From: CAYLMG01 sp964464635
GTDB lineage: Bacteria; Planctomycetota; Phycisphaerae; Sedimentisphaerales; Anaerobacaceae
Reading direction: 5' to 3'
Length of the DNA: 38,637 bases
Assembly (NCBI GenBank): GCA_964464635.1
Contig: CAYXGT010000016.1
Location: 1 to 38,637, forward strand
The notes beneath the pieces are model-generated. The model was not told the origin of the DNA, did no database searches, and worked only from the letters and a program-made list of their open reading frames with translations. Positions 23,800 to 32,647 of this stretch are shown piece after piece. The position numbers and the translations under genes are program-made. The first letter of the stretch is position 1; each line of letters starts with the position of its first letter.

Positions 23800-25896
23800 T
23801 TATTCTTTCAGAAACTTATCCAGCCAATCTATGACGGTTTGGTGCCAGAGGATTGAGTTGGCCGGCTTTAAGACCCAGTGGTTTTCATCGGGAAAATACA
23901 GAAGCTTACTTTCGATGCCGAGTCTCTGCAGGGCATTGAATGTCCCCATACCCTGCGTATCGGCGACGCGGAAATCTTTCGCGCCGTGGATGACAAGCAT
24001 AGGCGTTTTCCAGTTTTTGACGTAGTTGACTGGATTGTGTTTCTCATAGCTTTTCGGATTTTCCCAGGGAGTTCCGATATGGTCCCACTCCGGAAACCAC
24101 AGCTCTTCGGTATCAAAATAAGCCATCCTTTCATCAATATTACCATCGTGATTGACAAGGCAGCGGAACCTGTCGGGCCAGTTGCCCTCGATCCAGTTAA
24201 TCATATAGCCGCCAAAGGAGGCACCGAGCGCACCGACCCTGTCGGCATCCATCCAGGGATAGCGCTGCAGCGCTGCATCCAAACCTTTTTTCAAATCTTC
24301 AAGCGGTTTGCCGCCCCAGTCGCCCCTGATAGAGTCGGTAAAATACTGGCCGTAACCGGTTGAGCCGTGAAAATCGACCATAACGACGGCGTAACCTGCG
24401 CCGGCGTAGGCCTGCGGATTCCAGCGGTAATGAAACATATTGCCGAACGAGCCCTGAGGTCCGCCGTGAATGAGAAAAGCAACGGGGTAGCTGCGGTTCA
24501 TATCAAAATCGGCGGGCTTAACTACATAGCAATAAACATCCTCATCATTGAAGCCCTTGAATGAAAACTGCTCGTAGTCACCCATTCCGGCAACGGCGAC
24601 TTTTTCCGCGTTGATATTTGTAATCTGCTGAACATCCTTTCCATTCGTTTTTACTGAGTAAAGCTCAGCGGGACTTTTCAGGTTGTTCATAGAATAAATA
24701 ATACGGCCGTCCGCTACCGCAGGTGAGCTTATTGTGCCCTGTTCGATGAGAGTTTTAACTTTGGCATCGGAAACATCGACGGCAAAAAGAGATTTCTGGC
24801 CGAGATTCTGCGCGGTTGCATAAATTGTTTTGCTGTCCGCCGAGAAGCAAAATTCCGAGACGCTTCTGTCCCACTTTGCAGTAAGGATTTTTTCAGGCCC
24901 GTCGGGCCAGCGGCGTATAACTATTCTCAGCCGGTCGGATTCACAGCCCGGACGTGTCATCGCCAGATAAGCAAGACTTTTACCGTCCGGCGAAAATACA
25001 GGATCCGTGTCCCAGGCGTCGTTGACAATGGTCAGGCACTGTGGAATTTGCGAGCCGTCTATGGGGACAATGTACAAGTCGAAATCAGTTGACCAGGGCT
25101 CTTCTCGGCCGACGTTATGGCAGGTAAAGATGAGCTGTTTACCATCACGAGTAAAAGTAATCTCTTCGGATCCGCCAAAAGGCTTGGATGGTGTATCGGC
25201 ATCAAAGGCGGGCATTAAATCGACAGGCTCGCCTCGATTCCCGCCTCGGCTTGCCAGCCTCGGCGAGACGGGCGGCGAAGCGGGCTGGCCGCCATCGGCT
25301 GGCATAACAAAAAGGTGTGAACGTCTGCCGTCCTTCCACGTATCCCAGTGACGGATAAAAATTTTATCGTAAATTATACCGCTCGATTTGCACATCTTTA
25401 TCTCGTCGAGTTTTTGTTTCGTCTGCTCTATAGAGAGGTTCGGGAAAACATCGACGGTAAAAGCGATGTGCTCGCCGTCGGGTGATACAATCAAATTTGC
25501 TACATCGAGTGGAAAACCGGTTATTTGTCTGGCCTCTCCGCCGTCAAGGGGCAGCCGCCAGATTTGCGATGAGCCCGACCTTTCAGAAATAAAGAATATC
25601 GATTTGCCATCTGGGCAAAAGCAGGGATTGTAATCGTTTTCAGGGTCGGTGGTTAATTGCTTTAGCCCCTCGCCGTCAGTGCCGATAAGCCACAGGTCTG
25701 TCCTGCCTCGGTTGGCTTCGAGGTCGGTCTTTCGCAGGGTAAAGACAATGCATTTACCGTCTGGAGAGACCTTCGGCTCGGAGATTCTGTCCATTGCGAG
25801 CATATCATGCACTGAAAACGGGTGGGTATTGCCAGCCGGCTGAGCTGCCGTGAAACCGGTAAAAAGCAAAAACATAAATAATAAAATCTTGCGCAT
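23800..25896 (-). CDS. Exported S9 prolyl-oligopeptidase-family peptidase
   Basis: 698 residues. A Sec signal peptide (MRKILLFMFLLFTGFTAAQ) is followed by an N-terminal beta-propeller with repeated SPDGK-type blades (KVSPDGKCIVFT, FCPDGKSIFFIS, FSPDGKSLAYLA). The C-terminal alpha/beta-hydrolase has nucleophile Ser in GALGASFGGYMINW, Asp in VIHGAKDFRV and His in PDENHWVLKP, as in dipeptidyl-peptidase-5/acylaminoacyl-type S9C enzymes that trim short peptides. ATG 25896 has AAAGGAG 5 bp upstream. A 57-bp in-frame GC-rich insertion (25231-25287) adds 19 residues in a propeller loop between ADGG and EPVDL. The gene sits between the POT transporter and the C1B peptidase. Confidence 0.92.
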   Translation of the reverse strand: MRKILLFMFLLFTGFTAAQPAGNTHPFSVHDMLAMDRISEPKVSPDGKCIVFTLRKTDLEANRGRTDLWLIGTDGEGLKQLTTDPENDYNPCFCPDGKSIFFISERSGSSQIWRLPLDGGEARQITGFPLDVANLIVSPDGEHIAFTVDVFPNLSIEQTKQKLDEIKMCKSSGIIYDKIFIRHWDTWKDGRRSHLFVMPADGGQPASPPVSPRLASRGGNRGEPVDLMPAFDADTPSKPFGGSEEITFTRDGKQLIFTCHNVGREEPWSTDFDLYIVPIDGSQIPQCLTIVNDAWDTDPVFSPDGKSLAYLAMTRPGCESDRLRIVIRRWPDGPEKILTAKWDRSVSEFCFSADSKTIYATAQNLGQKSLFAVDVSDAKVKTLIEQGTISSPAVADGRIIYSMNNLKSPAELYSVKTNGKDVQQITNINAEKVAVAGMGDYEQFSFKGFNDEDVYCYVVKPADFDMNRSYPVAFLIHGGPQGSFGNMFHYRWNPQAYAGAGYAVVMVDFHGSTGYGQYFTDSIRGDWGGKPLEDLKKGLDAALQRYPWMDADRVGALGASFGGYMINWIEGNWPDRFRCLVNHDGNIDERMAYFDTEELWFPEWDHIGTPWENPKSYEKHNPVNYVKNWKTPMLVIHGAKDFRVADTQGMGTFNALQRLGIESKLLYFPDENHWVLKPANSILWHQTVIDWLDKFLKE
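25231..25287. repeat. 57-bp GC-rich palindromic insertion inside the S9 gene
   Basis: Encodes QPASPPVSPRLASRGGNRG between ADGG and EPVDLMP, where relatives run straight through (family recollection). Its DNA contains CCCGCC / GGGCGG, GCCTCGGC and CCAGCC / GGCTGG dyads unlike the surrounding codon use. It keeps the frame. Confidence 0.6.
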
Positions 25897-25964
25897 AATC
25901 ACTCCTTTCAGCACTACATTCCGTAATGCAGCAGGTTGTCGGCCGATTCCTGTAATATTAAGAT

Positions 25965-28118
25965 TTATTGCGATTCGGTTTTCTTGGCCTCTTCATCCTG
26001 CATATGAAATTTTTCACGATAGAATGCAGAGCCAATCATTACAATCACCGTTGCTCCCAGCATAATGAATATCCAGAGAATAAAGTAGTTCGGGCCTGAC
26101 TCGAAACGCGTTCCTTTAATAAACTGATTATAAAGCGTTGCATAGACATTACCGAGCGATATAGCAAGCAGATAAATCGACATAATAAAAGACTTCATCT
26201 GCACAGGCGCCTGCGAGTACATAAACTCAAGACTCGTCACCGAAACGAGCAGCTCGGCGGCGGTCAAGATTATATTGCCGAGAAAATGCCATCCTATGTT
26301 AGGCTGAAAACCGACAGCCGCAACATTAGGCCAGACATCCACATCCTTTTTGTCAAAATCAGCGAGCAATGGGCCATCGGTCAGGGCTTTAACCTCAGCC
26401 AGCCTCACCTTACCGGCTCCAAAGTCTGATTTTATGGATAACAAGATGTGTGTCGAAGCAGCAGAGTCAAATCCAAAAGTATATTGCCGTTTGTTTGGCT
26501 CTACTGAAATATCGCCGGCGTAATTAAAGCCCAGCGAAGACAAATAACCATCATAATCGTCAATCTTTTCGGTCAGCTCTTCAATATCCTCATTTAATTT
26601 CTCAATTTTTTTCACATTGGCCTTTTTCTTTTCGTACTTTTCAAGCTTTAATCGCAGCTCTTTTTTTTCGTCTTTCAATTCGGAAACCAGCCTGGGAATA
26701 TTGACATCTTCGATATCACCTATATAAACCGAGATATCTTTAGGGTGATAAGAGAGATAATCAAGAAGCATAACACTCTCACAAATTTTGGTGAATGTTT
26801 CCTTAGCTATATTTATAATATCACCGACATTATTCGCATCCTCAATTCTACTCTGAGTTTTATTAATCTGTTTTTTCTGTTCCTTAAAGATAGCCGATAC
26901 TTCCTTTTTTGACAGCTCAGGCGCCAATAAAATCTCAACGCTTGAAATGTCCCACTGTTTATTTTCACGCAGCTGGATTAAAATTTGCTGAGGATTGCTT
27001 TCGTTCGGCTCCCCGTCCGAAATCCAAAAAGAATCCGGCTTGTTATCGACCAGATTAACAGGAGCGAAACCTGCCATTTTAGTAACAGAAGTTATTTTTT
27101 CAACAAACCCGCCATTCAGTTGATAAGCAATCCATACAATGATAATAAAAGAGGAAGCTGTAATAAACATCCCTATTACAATTTTTCTCAAGGCGGTGAG
27201 TTTGAAAAGTTTGCCCATTGCAGGATACACAAAATATGCGAAAATCGGAATCATCACCATAACAAAAAGTGCCTGAGAAGACGGTATCTGGTCGGCTTTC
27301 CAGTCAACAATAAAATGCAAATCCATTTTTTTTGCCTGCTCTATCCAGGATGAGCCGGTCTGCTCAAAAAGTGCCCAGAACATCGCGATAAAAACATAAA
27401 GTCCTGCTAATCTGAGAACAGACTTAAGACCTTCACCGCTGAAGCATTCTTTGACAAAGCCGATGCCGGCCGGCTGTGCGTGAACATACCTTTTCTTGCC
27501 TATCCAGAATACTACTGTCGCGAAGACCATCATAACACCGGTCAATCCGAACGCCCACCTCGGGCCGAAATCCTCGCTGTAAAGAAGCAAAGGAGTAAGA
27601 ACCGGGCCAACAAAAGCACCTAAATTTATGGCAAAGTAAAACCAGTTATAGATTTTCGTCATCAAATGCTTATTCTGCTTGCCAAACTGGTCACCGACAT
27701 TGGCTGAGACGCAGGGCTTGATAATTCCCGATGCAAAAGCTATTAAAAACAAGCCTGCAAACAACCCAAGCCTTGTCTGGTCAACAATCATCACCAGAAA
27801 ACCGACACAGTAAAGAACAGAAAACCAGATAATGGTTTTGAACTTACCAAGCCATATATCAGACAGCAGCGCGCCGATTATGGGAAAAGCATAATTGGCA
27901 GCCTTGAACAAATGATAATAACTTTTGGCATCTGAAGAGTTCATTACCATTTTCGCGCCGCCCGGCCCCAGTAAATACTCAGTCATAAAGGTAAATAGAA
28001 TAAAACTCATACCGTAGTAAGCGAATCGTTCGGCAGTTTCGTTTGCGAGGATGTGCCAGATACCGGGCGGGGCCTTTTCTGTGAGTGTGGGAGTGTTTTT
28101 GTATTGAAATTTTGCCAT
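25965..28118 (-). CDS. POT-family peptide transporter with an inserted discoidin-like domain
   Basis: 717 residues. The N-terminal half is a standard POT/PTR2 proton-peptide symporter: NETAERFAYYGMSFIL (ExxER motif), SDIWLGKFKTI, IKPCVSANVGDQF and YNWFYFAINLGAF. After the ninth membrane segment (IVIGMFITASSFIIIVWIAY) comes a roughly 270-residue insertion. It starts NLVDNKPDSFWISDGEPNES and ends with THILLSIKSDFGAGKVRLAEV, the two ends of an F5/8 (discoidin) domain, with a charged coiled coil between them. Membrane segments 10-12 follow (ILTAAELLVSVTSLEFMYSQ). Usual POT length is about 500. ATG 28118 has AAGGAG 8 bp upstream. First gene of the leftward peptide operon. Confidence 0.9.
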   Translation of the reverse strand: MAKFQYKNTPTLTEKAPPGIWHILANETAERFAYYGMSFILFTFMTEYLLGPGGAKMVMNSSDAKSYYHLFKAANYAFPIIGALLSDIWLGKFKTIIWFSVLYCVGFLVMIVDQTRLGLFAGLFLIAFASGIIKPCVSANVGDQFGKQNKHLMTKIYNWFYFAINLGAFVGPVLTPLLLYSEDFGPRWAFGLTGVMMVFATVVFWIGKKRYVHAQPAGIGFVKECFSGEGLKSVLRLAGLYVFIAMFWALFEQTGSSWIEQAKKMDLHFIVDWKADQIPSSQALFVMVMIPIFAYFVYPAMGKLFKLTALRKIVIGMFITASSFIIIVWIAYQLNGGFVEKITSVTKMAGFAPVNLVDNKPDSFWISDGEPNESNPQQILIQLRENKQWDISSVEILLAPELSKKEVSAIFKEQKKQINKTQSRIEDANNVGDIINIAKETFTKICESVMLLDYLSYHPKDISVYIGDIEDVNIPRLVSELKDEKKELRLKLEKYEKKKANVKKIEKLNEDIEELTEKIDDYDGYLSSLGFNYAGDISVEPNKRQYTFGFDSAASTHILLSIKSDFGAGKVRLAEVKALTDGPLLADFDKKDVDVWPNVAAVGFQPNIGWHFLGNIILTAAELLVSVTSLEFMYSQAPVQMKSFIMSIYLLAISLGNVYATLYNQFIKGTRFESGPNYFILWIFIMLGATVIVMIGSAFYREKFHMQDEEAKKTESQ

Positions 28119-28431
28119 TTTTTCTGCTCCTTCTGAAAAAAACAGCAATAATTTAACTTATAAAAGACATATCTGAAAATACTGCGGTATAATACAAAGA
28201 ACAAAGAATTTTGTCGAGGATTAAGCAGAAAAGAATTTGCAGCAGGCCCGGCTCTAAAAAAATAAATGCAACGGCAATAAAAACTCGTCAATCCGCAAAA
28301 AAATCGGCTAATTTTAAATTTTGCCAATCGAAATTGAACACTTGATTATTTTACAGTTTTATGTTAAGCTACCGCAAATTTACAGGAACTAACTTTTTCA
28401 ATATATTTTTATATTAATGGAGAACAGAATT

Positions 28432-29940
28432 ATGATAAACCTAAAAAATCTTGAGGCCTGGTTCGTAACGGGCAGCCAGCATTTATACGGCGAAGAAACC
28501 TTAAAACAGGTAGATAGGGATTCCAAGGCAATTGCTCAGGCACTTAACAAATCAGAGGTAATCCCGGTCAAGGTCGTCTTCAAACCGGTCCTTACCACAC
28601 CCGATGCAATCTATAATTTGTGCATGGAAGCCAATACGGCGAAGAACTGTGTCGGCCTGATTACCTGGATGCATACGTTCTCGCCGGCGAAGATGTGGAT
28701 TGCAGGACTGAAATCACTGAAGAGACCCTTTATGCACCTGCATACCCAGTTCAACAGGGACATTCCCTGGTCAACAATCGATATGGACTTTATGAACCTG
28801 AATCAGTCGGCGCACGGCGGAAGAGAGTACGGCTTTATCTGTACAAGAATGAGAAGAGAAAGAAAGGTCGTCGTAGGTCACTGGCAGGACAAAGACGTAC
28901 TGGAAAAAATCGGAATATGGACTAGAGCGGCCTGCGCCTGGTACGATGCACAGGGGGCAAAAGTAGCGAGGTTCGGTGACAATATGCGAGAGGTCGCTGT
29001 CACAGAAGGCGACAAGGTCGAAGCGCAGCTTAGAATGGGATATGCGGTCAACGGTTACGGTATAGGTGACCTTACCACGTACGTCGATAAGGTAACAGAC
29101 AGGCAAATCGACAAGCTCATAGAGGAATACGAAGGTAAATATAAGGTGGAAAAAAGTGCCAGGGCCGGCGGAGATATGCGTCAGTCACTTCGCGTTGCGG
29201 CACGAATCGAGCTGGGGATGAGAGCATTTTTGAAAGCCGGTGACTTCAAGGCCTTTACCACGACGTTCGAGAATCTTTACGGTCTGGAACAGCTACCGGG
29301 ACTGGCGGTGCAGAGACTGATGGCTGACGGATATGGATTCGGTGCGGAAGGCGACTGGAAAACGGCTGCCCTGGTAAGAGCGATGAAAGTGATGGCTTCG
29401 GGTCTTAAAGGCGGCGGAACAAGCTTTATGGAGGATTATACATATCATCTCGAGCCGAGGAATATGAAGGTGCTGGGTGCACATATGCTCGAGGTGTGCG
29501 AATCTATTGCAAAAGGCAAGTGCTCGCTGGAGGTTCATCCGCTCTCAATCGGCGGCAAGGCTGACCCGGCAAGGCTGGTCTTTAATGTCCCCAACGGAGC
29601 CGGCATCAATGCATCGGTAATAGATTTAGGCAACAGGTTCAGGATGATTGTCAATGAGGTTGACGTCGTACCACCGGATGAAGCACTGCCGAAACTGCCG
29701 GTCGCCAGGGTGGTATGGGTGCCGAAACCGAATCTGAAAGTTGGAGCTGCCGCGTGGATACTGGCGGGCGGTGCACATCATACCGGCTTTAGTATGGCTG
29801 TAACCGCAGAGCATATTGAAGACTTTGCCGAGATGGCCGGTATGGAGTACGTGCTAATCGGAAAAGATACGAAGATTTCGGAATTCAAGAAAGAGCTGCG
29901 GTGGAACGAGATTTATTACCACCTCGCGAAAGGACTATAG
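28432..29940 (+). CDS. araA: L-arabinose isomerase
   Basis: 502 residues. Converts L-arabinose to L-ribulose in the cytosol. The N-terminus LEAWFVTGSQHLYGEETL is the family signature, followed by ITWMHTFSPAKMWIAGL, PFMHLHTQFNRDIPW and GGTSFMEDYTYHLE, which carry the Mn-binding Glu/His residues. ATG 28432 was chosen because GGAG lies 9 bp upstream and overlaps an earlier in-frame ATG at 28417. It is monocistronic in the window: a strong terminator lies 37 bp downstream, and no ribulokinase or epimerase is adjacent. It is divergent from the peptide operon across a 313-bp spacer in which I see no clear promoter. Confidence 0.95.
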   Translation: MINLKNLEAWFVTGSQHLYGEETLKQVDRDSKAIAQALNKSEVIPVKVVFKPVLTTPDAIYNLCMEANTAKNCVGLITWMHTFSPAKMWIAGLKSLKRPFMHLHTQFNRDIPWSTIDMDFMNLNQSAHGGREYGFICTRMRRERKVVVGHWQDKDVLEKIGIWTRAACAWYDAQGAKVARFGDNMREVAVTEGDKVEAQLRMGYAVNGYGIGDLTTYVDKVTDRQIDKLIEEYEGKYKVEKSARAGGDMRQSLRVAARIELGMRAFLKAGDFKAFTTTFENLYGLEQLPGLAVQRLMADGYGFGAEGDWKTAALVRAMKVMASGLKGGGTSFMEDYTYHLEPRNMKVLGAHMLEVCESIAKGKCSLEVHPLSIGGKADPARLVFNVPNGAGINASVIDLGNRFRMIVNEVDVVPPDEALPKLPVARVVWVPKPNLKVGAAAWILAGGAHHTGFSMAVTAEHIEDFAEMAGMEYVLIGKDTKISEFKKELRWNEIYYHLAKGL

Positions 29941-29976
29941 TAAAAACCAAACAACGAATCTAAAAATAGTGACAAT

Positions 29977-30010
29977 AAAAAAGACTTGCGAAAAATCGCA
30001 AGTCTTTTTT
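29977..30010. terminator. Strong bidirectional rho-independent terminator
   Basis: A perfect 14-bp stem: AAAAAAGACTTGCG and CGCAAGTCTTTTTT around loop AAAAAT. A and T runs on both sides let it end araA transcription rightward and the tRNA-like gene leftward. Confidence 0.9.
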
Positions 30011-30019
30011 TATTTCGAA

Positions 30020-30179
30020 TAGCGGGGGGAGGATTCGAACCTCCGTTTTATATCAAAAATATTGATATATTGAGTAATATTAAAGGTATTCAGAATAATA
30101 TTTTCAACCCTTTTTTCAGTTTTTCAAATATTCCCCTTTTCAAAGATTTACTCCATTCTACTACTATGCTATCCCCTCT
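30020..30179 (-). tRNA. Unusual tRNA-like gene with an insert in the anticodon region
   Basis: On the minus strand the 3' end is a perfect T-arm (GGAGG-TTCGAAT-CCTCC), then CCCCGCT and discriminator A. The 5' end AGAGGGG pairs with CCCCGCT except for one A-G mismatch, followed by AT and a D-arm-like GCAT...ATGG. GAGTAA and TTACTC can pair as an anticodon-type stem but enclose about 85 nt of AT-rich sequence. A 7-bp hairpin ATATCAA / TTGATAT then occupies the position of a class-II variable arm. Total length is 160 nt. A TATAAT lies 5 bp before the 5' end and the strong terminator lies just after the 3' end, so it looks transcribed. The D-loop lacks the usual GG. It could be a degenerate tRNA, an interrupted class-II tRNA, or a tRNA-like ncRNA. 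Confidence 0.45.
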
Positions 30180-30229
30180 ATCATATTATATAATACTCCC
30201 CATAAACCGGGCGCATAATTAAGGTGGAT

Positions 30230-30258
30230 TTATCGCCTGAGACGATAACAGTTTCAGG
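30230..30258 (+). promoter_or_regulatory. Possible H-type pseudoknot leader
   Basis: TTATCG (30230-30235) pairs with CGATAA (30243-30248). Its loop CCTGAGA contains CCTGA, complementary to TCAGG (30254-30258), which overlaps the CAGGAG ribosome-binding site of a 12-codon ORF. The first dyad alone could also be a protein operator. No match to a named riboswitch is claimed. Confidence 0.35.
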
Positions 30259-30268
30259 AGATAAATTT

Positions 30269-30307
30269 ATGAAGAACAAAATGGATATTCAGGAAAACAG
30301 TTCTTGA
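30269..30307 (+). CDS. Possible 12-residue leader peptide (MKNKMDIQENSS)
   Basis: A strong RBS (CAGGAG, 8 bp before ATG) serves a frame of only 12 codons ending in TGA, 139 bp upstream of the aldo/keto reductase gene. A GGAGGCG / CGTCTCC hairpin (30341-30358) lies between. It may be a translated leader or the remnant start of a lost gene. Otherwise the 30180-30446 spacer holds no gene. Confidence 0.3.
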   Translation: MKNKMDIQENSS

Positions 30308-30446
30308 AAGGAAAAGAAAAAAATAATAGAATCTTTGAGCAAGGAGGCGAAAACGTCTCCTGATTGAAAAAAAGATTTGTCTCATTTTCATTAAAAAATT
30401 GACTGTAAAACCTGATAGACCAACAACATAACCAAAGGTATTAATT

Positions 30447-31475
30447 ATGGAGAGATTTTTAATTGCTGATGACGCGATTGACCAGAATCTGATTCCCAGG
30501 CGGACATTGTATACAGGAGCTGAAGTGCCGGCCATCGGGCTCGGGACATTCGGTTCCGACCGTTTTTCAGGTGAGCAGGTCGCTGAAGCAGTGAAAGGCG
30601 CTGTTTCTATCGGCTATCGTCATATAGATTGTGCCAGTGTTTACGGAAATGAAAAACTTATCGGTAAAGTATTAAGTGAAATAACTCAAAGCGATAAAGT
30701 CAAACGCAAAGAATTGTGGATTACATCGAAACTCTGGAACGATATGCACGGCAATGTTATCGAGGCCTGTAAGAAATCTTTAAGCGACCTCCAGCTTGAT
30801 TACCTCGACCTTTACCTCGTTCATTGGCCTTTTCCAAATTATCATCCTCCCGGCTGTGATGTTACATCGCGAAGTCCTGATGCAAAACCATATATTCATG
30901 AAAATTATATGAAGACCTGGCGGCAGATGGAAAAACTTGTCGAGATGGGGCTTGTCAGGCATATCGGCACTTCGAATATGACTATTCCGAAACTAACTCT
31001 GCTTCTGCGTGATGCAGATATCAAGCCTGCGTGCAACGAGATGGAACTGCATCCGCATTTTCAGCAGCCAGAGCTGTTTAAATATTGTCTCGATAATAAT
31101 ATTCAGCCGATAGGTTTTTGCCCGATTGGCTCACCTACCCGTCCTGACCGCGACAAAACGGAGTCGGACACTGTGGACATCGAAGACCCGGTAGTTGTCA
31201 GGATTGCACAAAGGCTGAATGTCCATCCTGCAGTGGTGTGTATAAAATGGGCTGTTCAAAGAGGCCAGATTCCGATACCATTCTCTGTATATCGAAACGA
31301 ATATCTTGGTAATCTGAAAAGCACCGTTCAGGACCCGCTTACTGACAAAGAGATGGAAGAATTATCGAAGATTGATAAGAATTGTCGGCTGATTAAAGGA
31401 CAGGTGTTCCTATGGAAGGATAATCAAAGCTGGGAGGACCTTTGGGATGTAAATGGAGTAATTACTCCTGAATAA
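30447..31475 (+). CDS. Aldo/keto reductase
   Basis: 342 residues, cytosolic NAD(P)H-dependent carbonyl reductase with a TIM-barrel fold. The catalytic tetrad is present: Asp in YRHIDCAS, Tyr in VYGNEKLIG, Lys in WITSKLWN and His in YLVHWPFP. AAAGG lies 8 bp before the ATG. It opens a six-gene sugar operon (44 bp to the next gene) ending with a ribose-type ABC importer, so a reducing or oxidising step on a sugar or polyol is likely. The particular substrate cannot be read from sequence. Confidence 0.9.
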   Translation: MERFLIADDAIDQNLIPRRTLYTGAEVPAIGLGTFGSDRFSGEQVAEAVKGAVSIGYRHIDCASVYGNEKLIGKVLSEITQSDKVKRKELWITSKLWNDMHGNVIEACKKSLSDLQLDYLDLYLVHWPFPNYHPPGCDVTSRSPDAKPYIHENYMKTWRQMEKLVEMGLVRHIGTSNMTIPKLTLLLRDADIKPACNEMELHPHFQQPELFKYCLDNNIQPIGFCPIGSPTRPDRDKTESDTVDIEDPVVVRIAQRLNVHPAVVCIKWAVQRGQIPIPFSVYRNEYLGNLKSTVQDPLTDKEMEELSKIDKNCRLIKGQVFLWKDNQSWEDLWDVNGVITPE

Positions 31476-31518
31476 AAATGTTTTTTAACATCTACTGCAA
31501 AATATTGGAGCAAATACA

Positions 31519-32580
31519 ATGGGTAAAATGAAAGGGGCAATCCTGCCGGGAAACAGCACGGTGGAATTAAAAGAATTTGATATTCCGAAGCCGGCACATG
31601 GTGAAGTTCTTATTAAGATGAAGTCTTCGACGATATGCGGCTCGGACATCCGCTGTATCTATCACGAACACTTGGGTAAAGGTCCCGAAGGTTATCAGCC
31701 CGGCATGATAGCGGGCCACGAACCGTGCGGGCAGATAGTTGAGACAGGTCCGGGCTGCAGACGTTTCAAAAAAGGCGATAGGGTTGTAATCTATCATATC
31801 TCCGGCTGTGGTCTTTGTAATGACTGCCGTCGAGGTTATATGATTTCCTGTACAAGTGAATACCGCAGGGCTTACGGCTGGCAGCGGGATGGAGGAATGG
31901 CTGAATTCCTGCTCGCCGAAGAAAAGGATTTGGTATATCTTCCGGATGAATTGACATATTCGGATGGTGCACAGGTTGCCTGCGGTTTCGGAACGGTTTA
32001 TGAGGGACTGGAAAAAATTGGAATTTGCGGAAATGACGCGGTGCTTGTGACAGGCTTAGGTCCGGTTGGTCTTGCTGCCGCAATGCTCGCAAGAGCAATG
32101 GGCGCACAAAAGATTATCGGTATTGAGGTGATTGACGAGCGAATTCGGATTGCCAAAAAGCTCAGTCTCTTTGATGAGGTATTAAAAGCCGGCCAGGACA
32201 ATGTGTCGGAAGTCAAGGATTTGACAGGCGGTTTCGGCGTTGAGCGTGCCGTCGATTGTTCGGCTAATGATAAAGCTCGCCTGACCTGCATCCAGTCCGC
32301 TCGAAAATGGGGTAAAATAGTATTTCTCGGTGAAGGCGGAACATGCAGCTTCCATCCCTCACCGGACATTATCCATGACCAGAAGACAATCTACGGCTCC
32401 TGGGTAACAAATATATGGAGAATGGAAGAACTTGTGGAAAGACTCGTCCGATGGCAAATCCATCCCGAAGATTTGATTACTCACCGTTTTCCCCTGGAAA
32501 AGGTAAGCGAGGCTTATTCACTTATGGCAAGCGGAAAATGCGGAAAAGTTGGTGTTGTTTTTGATGAAGAACTGAAGTAA
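31519..32580 (+). CDS. Zinc-dependent medium-chain alcohol dehydrogenase
   Basis: 353 residues. Catalytic zinc ligands are in STICGSDIR (Cys) and AGHEPCGQIVE (His-Glu). The structural zinc site is the four-cysteine stretch CGLCNDCRRGYMISC. The Rossmann motif VTGLGPVGLAAAMLARAMG binds NAD(P). Family members in sugar operons oxidise polyols or sugar acids (sorbitol, threonine, galactitol or fuconate-type substrates), so the role here is probably an oxidoreductive step on the imported sugar. It is preceded by the aldo/keto reductase and followed by an isomerase gene 67 bp downstream. Confidence 0.92.
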   Translation: MGKMKGAILPGNSTVELKEFDIPKPAHGEVLIKMKSSTICGSDIRCIYHEHLGKGPEGYQPGMIAGHEPCGQIVETGPGCRRFKKGDRVVIYHISGCGLCNDCRRGYMISCTSEYRRAYGWQRDGGMAEFLLAEEKDLVYLPDELTYSDGAQVACGFGTVYEGLEKIGICGNDAVLVTGLGPVGLAAAMLARAMGAQKIIGIEVIDERIRIAKKLSLFDEVLKAGQDNVSEVKDLTGGFGVERAVDCSANDKARLTCIQSARKWGKIVFLGEGGTCSFHPSPDIIHDQKTIYGSWVTNIWRMEELVERLVRWQIHPEDLITHRFPLEKVSEAYSLMASGKCGKVGVVFDEELK

Positions 32581-32647
32581 TATATTATTGCCAAGAACAA
32601 TAATATATTTTTATCCTGAAAAGAATTATTCTGAATCGGAGTTGAAT

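Noticed and set aside
30020..30179. Group I intron in a tRNA
   Set aside because: The insert is only about 85 nt, far below the size of known group I introns, and no P7/G-site-like core can be seen.
29986..30222. 78-codon rightward ORF with GGGFEPP
   Set aside because: This is the typical false translation of a tRNA T-arm read from the wrong strand; it covers the tRNA-like gene and has no RBS.
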